Source: Chromobotia macracanthus (Eukaryota; Chordata; Actinopteri; Cypriniformes; Botiidae). Taken from it: a stretch of 64,000 nucleotides of DNA. The DNA is taken from assembly GCA_036877525.1 (NCBI GenBank), contig JAZGTH010000013.1, positions 9,180,001-9,244,000 on the forward strand. Reading direction: 5' to 3'. The translations under genes and the position numbers were made by a program. The notes beneath the pieces were generated by a model, which worked only from the letters and a program-made list of their open reading frames with translations, made no database searches and was not told where the DNA came from. The number at the start of each line of letters is the position of its first letter. Position 1 is the stretch's first letter. Below, one piece after another: positions 10,982 through 23,400 of this stretch.

Positions 10982-13092
10982 AGACACATTCTTCCCTTAC
11001 TGTGGTGAGGATTGCCTGTAAAAATGCTTTGTTCCGCATCAACCTTGGCACAGCATTCTCCAACTGTGTCTTGCTACACTAATGGCATGATTGCGAAGCT
11101 ACAGAGAAGCGTATCTATGAACCTGAAGGTCAAAGGTAATGAACGGGTCCATATTTGTTCATGAATGAGTGGTATCCTTTAATGTGAGCATCAGCTAAAT
11201 GTGGATACAGCTTGGTGTCACATCCAGAAGGTGTGGTCATCCATGCCCCATATATTCCATGCATTGAAGCAAAGGTATGCCAGATATTTCTGTCTTAATC
11301 TTCCTGATTACTCCATGTGATTTCACTCCTATTCTGCTTTCTGTCATAGGATGGAACGTTCATTCTTAGCATGGCAACAGACAGAGTTTAATTTGTCCTG
11401 TCCAGCTTTGTCACTTAGCCTTCTGTTAAAAGAGTCTGATATCCTACAAAAAATGATACTTCTATAAGTCAATCTTTTGTTTCATCAACATGCTGCTTTT
11501 AATATTGTCCACTGCTAGTATTAAAACCACTCCACCAACATAAACTCAAAGAAAAACAATTTCCATGAGTTCAACCATGCAGAATTTGTCTCCTCCTCCC
11601 CTCCCTTACCTGTCGCATTTTAAACTTGTTCATCCTAGTTACCGTTTTCTACTTTATCCAAATGTGCCACCAACAGTTGTTCCTCTGGGTCCTAAAGCCA
11701 TCATTACTCTGTTGCCTATTAACTAGGGTCCACAAGCATCTTTTTTTCTCAAAACCTTATGATCCAAAACCACCTCAAACTTGGTACCCTTGGTACCCTA
11801 AATGCAGTATAGTTCTTCCCTCTGATCCCACTCAAATGGCTCCTAAACCCCCTCCTGGTCCCCTGGTGTACCTTCTAAAACCATCGTTCCAAAAAACTGT
11901 TCCACATCAAGATAAGATCATTCCTAAGGCACTTCCTGTGAGGTGTGATGTATCCTCCTAGCAATTTGGTGTACCCTTTATATCCCAAAAAAACATTAGT
12001 TGATGCCTCCTCAGCAGCCTTTGCTCAGGTGCCCCACTGGCTTTATTCTTCCAAAAGCCAACCAAGACCTGATGAGCCACCTAAATTAAAACCCACTGAA
12101 CAATATGCTTTACCTACACCTATATCTGCACCACCCATACCTACACCTACAAAAAACCACTTTATCTTCTCCACTATCCATGGTTAAAACCCTTCCCACA
12201 ACATCATTTAGAAATGTTGTCTGTTCCTGTGAAAGTCCCCCAGGTTTTGAAAGTCTCCACTTCGCAGCCACCACAGCATTCCAAGTATCCTGACCATTCA
12301 GTTATAACAGGTCCTCTTATCAGCCTGCACTTTGATTTTAACCCGAACCCTAATTACTCCTGCACCCTCCAAAACTACTGAAGTTGCTCGCACCTCTATG
12401 CCTGCAATGGCTTTCAAGGCCTGATTAAATTTGTTCCATGCACTTTCATTTGCACTTTTCATTTCACTGTCCAACTTTTTTCCCTGGGCCTCCTTTAATA
12501 TCGTGTCACTATCACAACCATTACCATTTTGGTTATCCTTTGGTTATAGTCTTGCTAAAATTACATTAAAAATTCAGTCTTCTGCTGTTACATCTACCAG
12601 TTCAACCTCTGCCACATTTCGCTTTTTCAGGTTATGGGTTACAGTTATGGCCCATATTCTTCAAATGGTGTAGCTCTGCCATTAGCAGTGCATTATTTAA
12701 AAGAGACTGAACATTGGTATCAAGGGATACACCCTTGGGAGTCTACCAAGCCGGTTTCTAAAGCCTTTGAAAATGCACCAGTTGCAGAAACTCCTGCCCA
12801 TTCAGTTCAAAACCCAAAACCTGCTATTTACCATGGGTTATTGCCCATGCCAATGTTGAACCACTTTCTCAGAGTGAGCACAGAATTTCATCAAAACCCA
12901 CAATACCCCCAGCTTATGTCAAAGATTGTCTATGAATTACTGGTATCAAGCTGCTTCATATGCATCATATCCTTCAGAAATCTCTTTCAAATGGGCATTA
13001 GTATGTCCCCCTATTACTCAAACCCAATGAGCAGTCAACCATACCACCTCAACCCAAGCAAACTCATGAAATTAAACATCCAATGCAGCTAA
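10982..13092 (+). pseudogene. relic of a multi-exon gene, possibly zona-pellucida-like
   Basis: Three short exon-like blocks join with matching phases: about 11006-11135 (…TVSCYTNGMIAKLQRSVSMN, ends phase 1 at GTAATG), 11195-11274 (AKCGYSLVSHPEGVVIHAPY then IPCIEAK, ends at GTATGC) and 11350-11391 (DGTFILSMATDRV, then a stop). The CGYSL…PEG…APYIPC…DGTF spacing resembles the cysteine pattern of teleost egg-coat (ZP) proteins. This is a resemblance from memory, not a proven homology. From 11626 to 13092 the sequence is strikingly proline-rich in more than one frame (for example YDPKPPQTWYPWYPK, PPIPTPTK, MGYSYGPYSSNG) but broken by stops and frame changes. I read it as a decayed gene with a proline-rich exon. 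No intact start or full ZP domain was found. Confidence 0.4.
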
Positions 13093-13094
13093 AT

Positions 13095-14180
13095 AGGTGT
13101 CCCTCAATGCCAAATAGATGTCCCATTGTAATCACTTCTGAAAGTTTTCTTTGAGGTTCTATGAGGGGTCCACTCCAGCTTAGCCCAAGACATGGAAAGC
13201 TGAAGCAGTGATTGATTAATAAAAGTGTACACAGTTGTTAATGGTTTTCCTGGTTTCTCTGTTTGACTCTGGGAACTGATGAACCATTTGTCTGCCATTT
13301 TGAAATTTGTCATAAATCGCAATATCTTTAAACAATATGACATATCAGCACACAATTTGTTAGGGATCCTTTATGGCATGTCCAGAAGGTACAGGAGAAA
13401 TTAAGACAGTGCCACCTACCATTCATAAGATATAACCCTTTTAACCAAAACACAACTTTAAGCTACTGTCTGAAATCAATTCTTTATATGTTGTTGTGTT
13501 CCCTGGTTTATGCCGATTCTGTTAATGTCAATTGTAATTTTCCACCATTTTGTTTATCTGTTATTTCAAACATATGAGAATCAGTTTTTCACTACTCTGC
13601 AAATTTTGTCCAAAATCGAATTATATTAGATACAGAAATGACTGTACAGATTTATGATATTCACTACTGTTCCTGAGAAACGTTCCTGTGTTTGTTTTCT
13701 CATGCTAGTTAGCTTAGCTTTGATTTACCCTAAGCTACATCAGCACTAAGTTAACTTATCATTAACATAATATGTAATGATTTTGTGTGCTCATTCTTGC
13801 CTCGAAAGCTCTCCTTGGCAGCTTGGAGCATGTATATCAGCTGAGTAGCACGACTTGCTAAGCTGCAAGGCTAGAACTTTTCAGGATGTGGTTTTAAGAC
13901 CAGTGTGGAACATAAAGTTGTGTAGTATGTTTACACTTTGTGTTCATTCTCACCTGTACTTCTGAACATGTCTGTCTTCATATAAGTTCTATTTCTGCTG
14001 TTTTTGTTCTTCTGACTCTGCATTGCACTTCTAGACTCTTTCTGGCCCACATCACTCCTTGCAGCTATATTTTTAAAATATGTTGTGTAAAGGTATTAAT
14101 GTGTTGAAAGCTGTATATGACTTCTTTAATATAATGCTTTTGTCTAAATCATAAAGGTCAGTTCATAGAACACAAGCAGG
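13095..14180. other. intergenic, no gene seen
   Basis: AT-rich sequence between two gene relics. Scattered short reading frames have no recognisable domain. Confidence 0.4.
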
Positions 14181-15687
14181 TCAGAAATGTTTATTTTTCT
14201 CTGAACAGACAGCTACGAGGAGCACTGGCTCTGAAACAATGGGGGATTTTTCAGGCACTGCTGGGGCATCTGTCACTCGGGCAACTTCTGTGGGCACTTC
14301 TGCAAAAGCAACCTCCCTTTTTACAACAGGTGCTGGCTTTGGCATGACTAACTCAGCAGATTCTGCGGACAGCAGACCCCTTGCTGCGGGGTTGTGAAGT
14401 ATCATCAGCTTGTGATGTCTAAGGCCATTAATGGCTGGGTTGTGGTGAGGTCCAGAAGTGTATGCGTGTAGAGGTTGCTGGACTCGTACTGTGGCGTTGG
14501 CTGCTTGGGCCTGTCATGAATGAAAGAATACTTAAAATTTAAGCAGCAAAACTTCGGCTGGGACTATCTATTTGAACAAAAGAAGATGTAAAGAAGGGGT
14601 ATTTGAAACTAGTTATTATTGCATTTCTGTTTGGTTCCATTAGTGGGATGCAAAAACACTTCACCTTTGAGGTTGTTTTTTGGGTGTATTATTGAATGGT
14701 CATATTAAAATTCAATTGCTCAATGTGATCTTTACTTGTAAGGTACATATAACATGAGGAGCTTTTATTTAATCAACAAAAAACCTTCAACTAGACAAAA
14801 GCCATGGGTCTAAAACAGTAACAAAAATGGATTAGACATTTAAAAGTCAACAATGAACTCCGTTTGAAAGATTATGACAACATGTACTTGATTTCATGTT
14901 GGATTTTAAAAAAGAGAAACACCACAATCATTTACACAACACCCAAAGTACTTTCTCTTTTACTCCCTTTCTCTTTTTATCCCTTTTACTCCCTTTCTCT
15001 TTTTATCCCTTTTACTCCCTAGTGGCATATTAGTGGTTTACTCCCTAGCGAAGTATTTGTTCCCTCCTAAGACAACCTACATAAAAGATAGAAAACCTGG
15101 TTAGAGTGCAATACGGCCAAATGAAAGCTAAAGATATTTTTAAACCATATACTTTACCTGGGATGTCATTCGTCCAATTTCAAATAGAGCAAATTTAATA
15201 TTCAGAGTGTGATTTTTATTGAAGTCATCTAAAGAGGTGTTGATGAGCTGTAGACCATCAGTATCATTTAAAGGAATAAGTTGGGGGCAGCCAAGGCATA
15301 TATCTTCAGCTGACTCTAGACACAACAACAAAAAGCAAAATGTAGTGTTACCTCTTGAGTCTGAATAGATGGAAACAAGTCTGTTTTTTACTGTTTCTGT
15401 TCTCTTACCAGTTTCTGTTTTACACTTGAATGCTACAACAGACAGACCCTGGGTTTTGTGTGAGAGGGCAAAATCACATTCTGCCTTAACTTGCATGACA
15501 ATGATACTTGTGTGATTTGCATTAGCAAAACAAACATCAACAAAATGAATGTAAATAAAGCTGGTTAAATAAAACTCACTGTCTGATGTTTCTGTCAGAC
15601 CTGACATTGACTCAGAGTTGTATCTAAAACGTAACACACAGTTTCCAGAAAGTCCAACTCCAAGAGATAAGTGTCTGCTTGATCAGG
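14181..15687 (-). pseudogene. fetuin-A (alpha-2-HS-glycoprotein)-like gene, disrupted
   Basis: Fetuins are secreted liver glycoproteins with two cystatin domains that inhibit ectopic calcification. Exons seen are 15687-15580, 15489-15409, 15315-15158 and 14510-14181. The first encodes YLLELDFLETVCYVLD…SQCQV, the next KAECDFALSH, the third CLGCPQLIPLNDTDGLQL, matching the C/C spacing and LNDT motif of cystatin domain 1. The last is a Pro/Val-rich C-terminal tail. Defects: an in-frame TGA at 15597-15595, where relatives carry a residue after C-x-V; a phase mismatch between exons 1 and 2 (phase 0 into an acceptor needing phase 1); and no exons for cystatin domain 2 in the 630 bases between 15158 and 14510. 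The signal-peptide exon was not found upstream. The GTAAGT-type donors are otherwise intact, so decay may be recent. Confidence 0.7.
14951..15021. repeat. pyrimidine-rich tandem repeat
   Basis: About three copies of a unit close to CTTTCTCTTTTTATCCCTTTTA. It lies where the exons for the second cystatin domain of the fetuin-like gene would be expected. Confidence 0.8.
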
Positions 15688-16797
15688 CTACAAAAACACA
15701 TTCAAATCTTGTAGCACCATTTATATCTGTATTATAGAGTACATATAGCAAACACTACTGCAAAATAACTGGCATTTTAAATACAAACTATGGTATATGG
15801 TGTGTTATGGTATAAGTGTTTTTGGTAAGCTGTTGAGTTGCAGAGAATGTAACTGTAAGTGTCCTGGCCATTGAGAAAATATGCTGCAAAGCAATAGCCT
15901 GAACTCTTTTGAATATATATATATATATATATAAATGTTTCCCAAATTGTGATTTGTAGACCCCTGGGAGTTCTAAATAGCTTGGGACATTGGGAAAATG
16001 GTGAAATTGTGAACTTTGCAAATGATTAGAATATGATGAGAGCAAGATTAAACTTTTGTGGCTCTCATATTAATGTCAGTTTGTGTTAACCACTAGGTAA
16101 TAGCTTTGACATTGCACACCCTAAACCAATAGTCAAAAGTCTTGCTGCGTGAGACTACTGAATCATGAGCATGTAAGAATGTAAATTCTGGCATTTTATC
16201 ACAAAACTACATAATCAATGGATCTAGAAGATGCTTACACTGCAGGAGTCATAAACTCTCTAGCCTGTAGGAGCTCACTAAGACAGTGAGAGTATAAAAT
16301 TGAAGGTATCCACTATTTAGCAGATCTTGGATACAGCCCAAGATCATTAGGAAAATATTTAGTAGATAAGTAGGAATATTGTTACATTATATATTTCGGT
16401 CTACAAAATCAGAGTTAAATGAATGCATTAAAGACATTGTTGAGAAATCATTTTCTGTGTACCTGTACCTCATACACAAATATTTGTTTTGCTCTCTGAT
16501 ACTGAAAGTAGATACATGAAATCATTACTAACCACTTTGACATGGTTTGTCTTCTTTAAAGTGTGGATTAAACAGGCCTTTAATATCACATATTATTAAT
16601 CCACAATTCAGATGTTCACATTTCTGTTGCATTCCAGTTGTATGAGTATGTGATTATGGCTGTTTCTCTTTACCTTTGTAATCCCATTCAATATTTTGAA
16701 TTGGTAAGAAGCTAAGAGCAGGTTATCACAAATGCTACTTAGCTTTAGATAATTCAAAGTATTTTCTCTGTATATCAGGTCTGGGTACACAGGAGAC

Positions 16798-17037
16798 CTA
16801 AGGAGATAATCCACAACGAGGAGAAATAGGTAAGTCCATGAAGCTTTCAAGTAGACGGACAAGGAAGTGAGGAGTGACTGGGGAATATATAGCATGGATA
16901 ATTCTATCCACTAACTCCAGCATGAGAAGCTGATCTTCAATGTGGCACTGGAGCACTGTGGCCACTGCCTGCAATGTGTAAAAACTCAGTGTGGCATTTA
17001 AAGGTTCAAAAGCATTAGAAAGGGCTTGAAGCCACCT
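16798..17037 (-). pseudogene. unidentified coding remnant, 79 codons
   Basis: An open frame with no usable start begins RWLQALSNAFEPLNATLSFY and contains EDQLLMLELVDRIIHAIYSP and FLVRLLESFMDLPISP before TAG. Amphipathic, leucine-rich composition and the lack of low complexity suggest an alpha-helical protein exon rather than chance. A frame change follows, since VDYLLRSPVYPDLIY reads on in another frame. I do not recognise the family. Confidence 0.35.
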
Positions 17038-17039
17038 TC

Positions 17040-18825
17040 CTCAAAAGAGAAGGTGGTGGAGGTCTGACACTTTGTTCTGTCGAAACCCTCAGGGCAAATA
17101 AAGCTGTATATATATCACCCTTTACTCAAGTACAGACAGCATGTGGCACAATTCTGGCAACAGTGCCTTTCACATCCCAGCAGCACTTCGGTGTAGTTTG
17201 GAATGAGAATGGAATAACAGCCTGTATCTTGTTGAATAATTATGCTTACAACACAGACTATATAAACACTTGTGGTCAATAACTATGGGACTTCGGTTGT
17301 TACATTCCTCAGTGCTTAACATATTGTCACAAAATCAGACCAGACAGTTTTTAAATCAATATGTACTTTGAAATCAGTATTATCAGTTCTCCATTTATAT
17401 CCAATAAAGTTACAAATTGCAGTTTTAACGTGCCAGAGGAGAACTGGCCCTCCCAGTTGAGCCTAGTTTTTCCCTGTTGGCTTGCTTACTGGGAAACTGC
17501 TGACATTTAACTTTTATTGTAAAGGATTTTGAGCAAATTACAGACCTCAATAGGCAGATAAAGTATTCAAATAAAAACATTCAACTGCCATTCTTAGTTT
17601 AAGCACAGTACGTGCATAAATATATATATTGGAGGGCACATAGAGGACATATTTCAACCAATGGTAAAGTAACAACGTTCGCCTTCAGCCAATGACAAAG
17701 GTTATTGAGATCTTTGACGCATCAATAATGGTAAAGGGAAATTTTCCAACAATGGAAATTTTTCTCTAAAGTTACAGTGCATGCCACCAACTTATAGAAG
17801 TTAATGCCTGCAACAATGTTTAATTATTTTGATCATTTGAAAAGGTTGTATAATGATTGCATAGAATTGTTTGGATATATTTGCATAATGGCTGGTGTTT
17901 TTTTAACCTACTTTGGGGTCAAAAAGTCACTATAGACCACTAGTTTTGCAATTTGATGATGTAATAGAAAAAATCAATACAAATTATATTAGCATCATAA
18001 CAATTTCAGATAAAAAAAATAACAATGCCAAATATGGGGTCAAGCCCATCAACGACACTAAAAGTGAAGCATTTTTGGACATCAATACGTTTGAGAAAAA
18101 TAAGAACCTAAATTAATCAAATTAAAGCAAACTTCCCTTGAATGTGTTCTTGTAAATAAACTGAGTTTAGAAAGTTATTTTACTCTACCTGGTCTGGTCT
18201 TTTATACTTGGCTTCAGGGTGGCTGTTCAGCCAAATGGTGTGCTTTTAGAAAACGTTTTCTCCTGTTGCTTTTAGTTAACCATTTTCTTTGGGAATGATT
18301 TGAATATTTCTATCAGATATGGCCACTAGGGTAATTTCAGTGACACTACAGTTTCATCAGCCATTTAATACATATTTTAATGGAAACACACCCATTAACT
18401 TTTAGATCTGTTCATGGACTGGCCTGATGGCAGTGCACACAGATTACAGCAGAGGTCATGCTCAGCAACATCATTGTTAAACAGGTGAGAGCAACAACAA
18501 GCGTATCCTTCACGATTAGACTTGAAAACTAAAGACTTTTGTGTAATGCTGCCGCCTTGTGGCGAAATATTAAGAGGTCCGTTCAAGCTTTATACAGAGA
18601 GTGGGATAACAAAAAACAGTTATATGCACCTTCTGCAACATTTTAGATGTACTTATTTGTTCTCCAAATATTTGAAAACTGGGTTTTGTTAAACGTGTGC
18701 ATGTCTGTCCAATGGTGATCATTCAATTTTATAATGCTTTATTGTTCGTTTTTTTACTTATTTGAAAGTGACATATTTGTCAGATGTGGTAACCCATACC
18801 CAAAATGTGACCTCTGTATTTATTC
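17040..18825. other. intergenic, no gene seen
   Basis: AT-rich sequence with no exon-like block supported by splice sites. Short open frames at 17913 and 18395 look like chance. Confidence 0.4.
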
Positions 18826-18829
18826 CATC

Positions 18830-19025
18830 ACTGGTGAGGGGAGAGTGCACAAGTCGTGAACACACACGGAGCAGTGGGCAGCACACTGCTGTGCCTGGGG
18901 AACATTTGGGGGTTAGATGCTCTGCTCAAGGGCACTTCAGCTGCTACCCACCAGCACTGGAATTGAACCAACAACCTTCTGATTGCAAGCCTGACTCACT
19001 AACCATTAGGCCACAACTGCCCCCT
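18830..19025. repeat. dispersed teleost repeat (SINE or MITE-like)
   Basis: Contains GCTCAAGGGCACTTCAGCTG, a GGAATTGAACCAACAACCTT stretch and an end reading ACCATTAGGCCACAACTGCC. I recognise this as a common dispersed element in fish genomes. The family name is not certain. Confidence 0.6.
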
Positions 19026-19800
19026 ACTTGTAAAAAATGTATGTATAAGAAAATTAACATAAAAAGTTAAAGGTAGGGTAGATGATTGTTTTCCAGAAAC
19101 ATTTTTGTTATGCTGGTTGAAAATCTCTTCACATCCTGATAGCAATCACTAAGTGGTCTAAATATATTTATACATGTTTTTCTGTAAAAGGCGAAAGACT
19201 ATAAAATGTTTGTCCAATCATTGGATTTGGTTCGAATGCAATGGTGCGTTGTCCTGCTTGTCTGTCAAACTATGTCTGTGTTGGAGAAGGCTGGGCTTTG
19301 GAAAGCACTTTGAAGGAAGGGCTGGATCTTATGCTTTTAAAGCTAGGTTGCTACAGACGTTATATACAATTGTTGCAAAACAATACTGACACATTCTACT
19401 TGACAGATAGTCTTTGTGAGCTCTAAAGATGTTGATGACATTTAGAATGGCTGGTATACATTATTAGCCAAAAGATATTGGAAGTTTGAGGACAGAACCC
19501 AGAAACATTTGGAAAAAAGAATGTTCACATTCCACATCTGATATAAATTAAACACACACAAAGGTAGTCCTATCATTTCACAATAAAACTATATTTATAA
19601 ATTAAAAAAGAAATCTCAACATGGTGCTTCGAAAATGCTCCCAATACAATATTGCTGACAAACACTGAAAAATATATTCTCAGTAAAGCAATTTCCATGA
19701 GTAATGAAGCATCAGAAAGTTACTGAGATTAAAATATTAAAATGGCAAAAAAAAATTAAGAACCTCCAAATATGCACTGAAACATGGCAGAAGACAATAT

Positions 19801-20078
19801 CCCTGCTAAAAAAAACAGCCCAAACTAGCCTACAATGCTTGATTGGTCTTAGCAGGTTTAAGATGTTCTTCTCAAAGCTGGTCTTTCAGCCTGGCCAAGT
19901 TGATATTCAGCTGGTTTTAACTGGTGGGTCAGCTGGTCTTCCAGTCTAACCAGCTAAAACCAGTTTGACCATCTGAAAAGTGATCAAGACCCCTCTAAAA
20001 CCTGCTTGCTAAACCAGCTGAACAAGGTTGGGAGACAGCTAAAACCAGCCAACCAGATTAGACCAGTCTTCAGCAGGG
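19801..20078. mobile_element. CCCTGCT-ended non-autonomous DNA element (MITE)
   Basis: Starts CCCTGCTAAA and ends TTCAGCAGGG, giving short terminal inverted repeats, and is filled with CCAGCTNAAACCAG-type units in both orientations. This matches a very abundant fish repeat rich in AACCAGC motifs. It has no coding capacity. Confidence 0.75.
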
Positions 20079-20466
20079 ATTAAATGCACTGATAAATTTG
20101 ACATTTATATCCGGTTGGATTACATTCATCCTCACAACCATATAGCATTTGTAACCAAATCCCATTGAATTATTGCTATTTTCCTCAAAATCTTTTTCAG
20201 AATCTAAATCAGTATTTTTACATTTTCTCCAACACACATTCCAACTATTCTGAGGTGATTTTGTCTCAACCTGTTACTTTATGGAAGAACTGTTGTTGCT
20301 TATAGTTTAAGTACACTAATTTCTATGACCTAAGTAATGTTGTAGCTCACAAGCTGATCTTTAGCTCATCACTAATCCTAATTCTAATACTAATCGGTTG
20401 CACTAGTAGGCCACAGTTTTTGTAAACCATAAGGCAACAAAATTTGGGCACTTCTGCTCTAAACAG

Positions 20467-23400
20467 TCACATGATGTCAACAAAGAACTCCCCATTGGCC
20501 GTGTTGCATGAGCGGCGTGAGCCGGTGAGTTCGGAGGGAATGTTGCCAATGTGACGGCCAGATGGGGATCCCGGGGTGCCTCGTGCTGATCCTTGCTTCA
20601 GGCTGTAGCTGTGAGATCGTGAGCTTCGCACGCTGCCCTCAGTGGGGGGCACAGAGCGCTCACTAGGGGCTCTTTCTCTGCGGGAATCAAAGTCATGGGC
20701 GTTGCCCATTTCGCCTCCCCCTCCCAACCTGAAATCTCCAGCCACTGTCTTTCCCTCAGTCCGGCTCCAGCTACAGTTTGAACTGCTGCTGCCTACAGAC
20801 ACAAGGTTTAAAAAGAGCTTTCAAAATAAAATTCAAATAATAAGTATACAGACAATGTAAAGAAAGCTGTTTTAAGCATAAACAAAACTATGGCAAATAA
20901 AAACTCAAAATTAACCCCACACATGTTCTTAAAACATGCTTTTATAATAAGCAATTATTTGTCTGATTACTTGGAAAAGTAACAGAAAATTGTAAAGTAA
21001 CAGAAAACGTAAATTGTGATGATTTAATGATGATTTGAATAATGATTTAAGGCATTATTAAGCCTGTACCACAAATGTGACCGGTTACAAGCTAAAGTTT
21101 ATTATGTGTTTGTGGAATTGCAAAGTGTTATCAATGTAATGATGCTTGACTTAGCAAGCACCCCTAATAGTAGGAGCAGAGGACAGATGACTCTCTTACC
21201 TTCGATGTGCTGGCTGCCTGCAGTGCCTCCATCCGCTTCACAGTAGCTGTGAACTGGATTTGGGTGAGAATGGGCTGCTGGATACTGGTAAGGGAATGCT
21301 GTGGGCCAGGGAGCTTCAGCTGGATGAAGTAATGGAGCCAGAGTGTCCTGATCAGATGCCCCACTGGACCCATCATGGTCCTGCAGTGAGAGGTGTGCCA
21401 TATCTACAACAAAATACAGTCAAAGTGATAGAGTGACAACATAAACAATCTTTCATATATGCAATATGCATGTATATTCTGTGCCACTAAATACAAAGGG
21501 ATGGCAAAAGAAGTGACAGAAGCCAGAACCTGGCTTACACAGGGTGGAGACAAATAAACATATTGGGCTGTGAACAGCTGGCTATGCTCTGTGAACTAGA
21601 AACATAATTTTCCATTTTTCCAATGCGACTACACTAAACATATTTAAAATGTAAAGAGAATACGCCCTTTCATTAAGGTTATACTATTACATTGGCCTGA
21701 GAACACTGTTCGAAGCAGGTGGTGATCATAAATTCAACAAATGAAATACAATAACTCAAATCTAAATAGTTACAATACCACACCATTTAATTGTTTACCT
21801 TAAATATACAATGAACAAGTTCCAAGTGTAAACCATTATTCTGTTGTGTTAAACGTACAGTTATCCTAAAAATGACACTCCTATCATTGTTTATTCACTC
21901 TCTCATGCTATGCTTATAAATTTAAATTGCATGGAAAAAGCAGTTTGAAGATTCCTAAATTATATCTTATTCAGGTTGGAAACAACACAAGGTCAAATAA
22001 ATTTTAATTACTGAATGAACTTTTTTTTTTTTAACTGTAATCATTCCACAGCAGAAAGAGAGGGGGAAGTGATTACATTTACATCAAACTTTACAAATAA
22101 CACTTTATATTAATCAAGGCTTTTTATTTAAAGTGACGTAATGGCGGTCTGCAGTGGAGGCAGTTGTGACCTACTGGACTAGACGCTTCTAAATGGCTGG
22201 CATGTGGCACACAATAACTGCCCACTTCGCGAGAAAACAGTCCCCACTATATTTGCAATCCACTTGTGTGGTGCACTATAACTTACACTTAAACAAGATA
22301 ACAGTCCCGTTCAAAATGACGGTCTGCCTTGTACAAAGAACATTGTGCTTTGCCCATTTTAGTTCACTTACTTAGCAGCCCCCAGTTCACTTGCTGGTCT
22401 GCATATGTAGTGTGGCGTACTACCATCTCTTACTTAATGAGATGACAGCCTCTGCTCAGAGTGGTAGTAAGTCTCAGATAAAGCACCTTGTGCCCCTCTC
22501 ACATGCTGGGTTACTCTGTGCAGCTTTTACACTAGCTGACTTCTGTTATAACAGCAGCCCCCCACCTAAGTGTGGAGGTGTGCTTGATTAAGAACAGTGT
22601 GCTTTGACTGCTTAGTCATACTATGCAGCAGCCCTCAGATAAACTCCCTCCTCAGTACAGCGGTTTACAAAGGATAAACTCAGTACAGCCCTCCCTCACA
22701 TGCCAGTTCTTCAGTAAGTTAGAGGCAGTGGAGGTATTCTTATCTTGTCCCCTTGGCCCTACAGTTTTTTAGACCATCTGCATTGCTTAGGTCTGTGTGT
22801 GCTTGCAGGAGAGCATGTTGTGTTTCTGTCAGACACCTCTGCTGCCAGGCTTATCAGGAGAGTCACTGGGTCATATATCCACTCTAGCACAGTTACTCTT
22901 GGGTATCTGGAGGCACTAAGAACCTACTGGGGCACATTTCAGTGGGAAAGCTATCATGACAGATACAATCACAACGGGCTGGTGAGCCATTTGTGACAGC
23001 AGCCCTGTCTCAGGATCCTGGTCATGTGACACCATGTTGTGGTTCACATGCACAGCACAGTGGTAGTCTTTTCCTTTAGCTATCCTTCAGATCCAGTTTC
23101 ACGGTCATGACCCAACGGGTTCCCGTTTCAGCCGTTGTGGCCCTGGTAGCAATGTTACATGGTGGCAATGCCCTGTCTATGCTTAAGGTTTATTTTGCTT
23201 TGTTGCAGCCCTTCACTCCCATACCAATGGACACTGGGGAGGTGGACACAGCTGGTGACTAGATTTCTGAGAGCAACGGGGCAGTCCAAACCCAGCCACC
23301 CATCAGATTGTGAATGCAAAAGCTTGGCACATTCTTCTAGTTAATAAAGTTTTGCCCATTGCAGTTTGTGCCCATTCTCTCCTGGGGCATTGTTTCTTCT

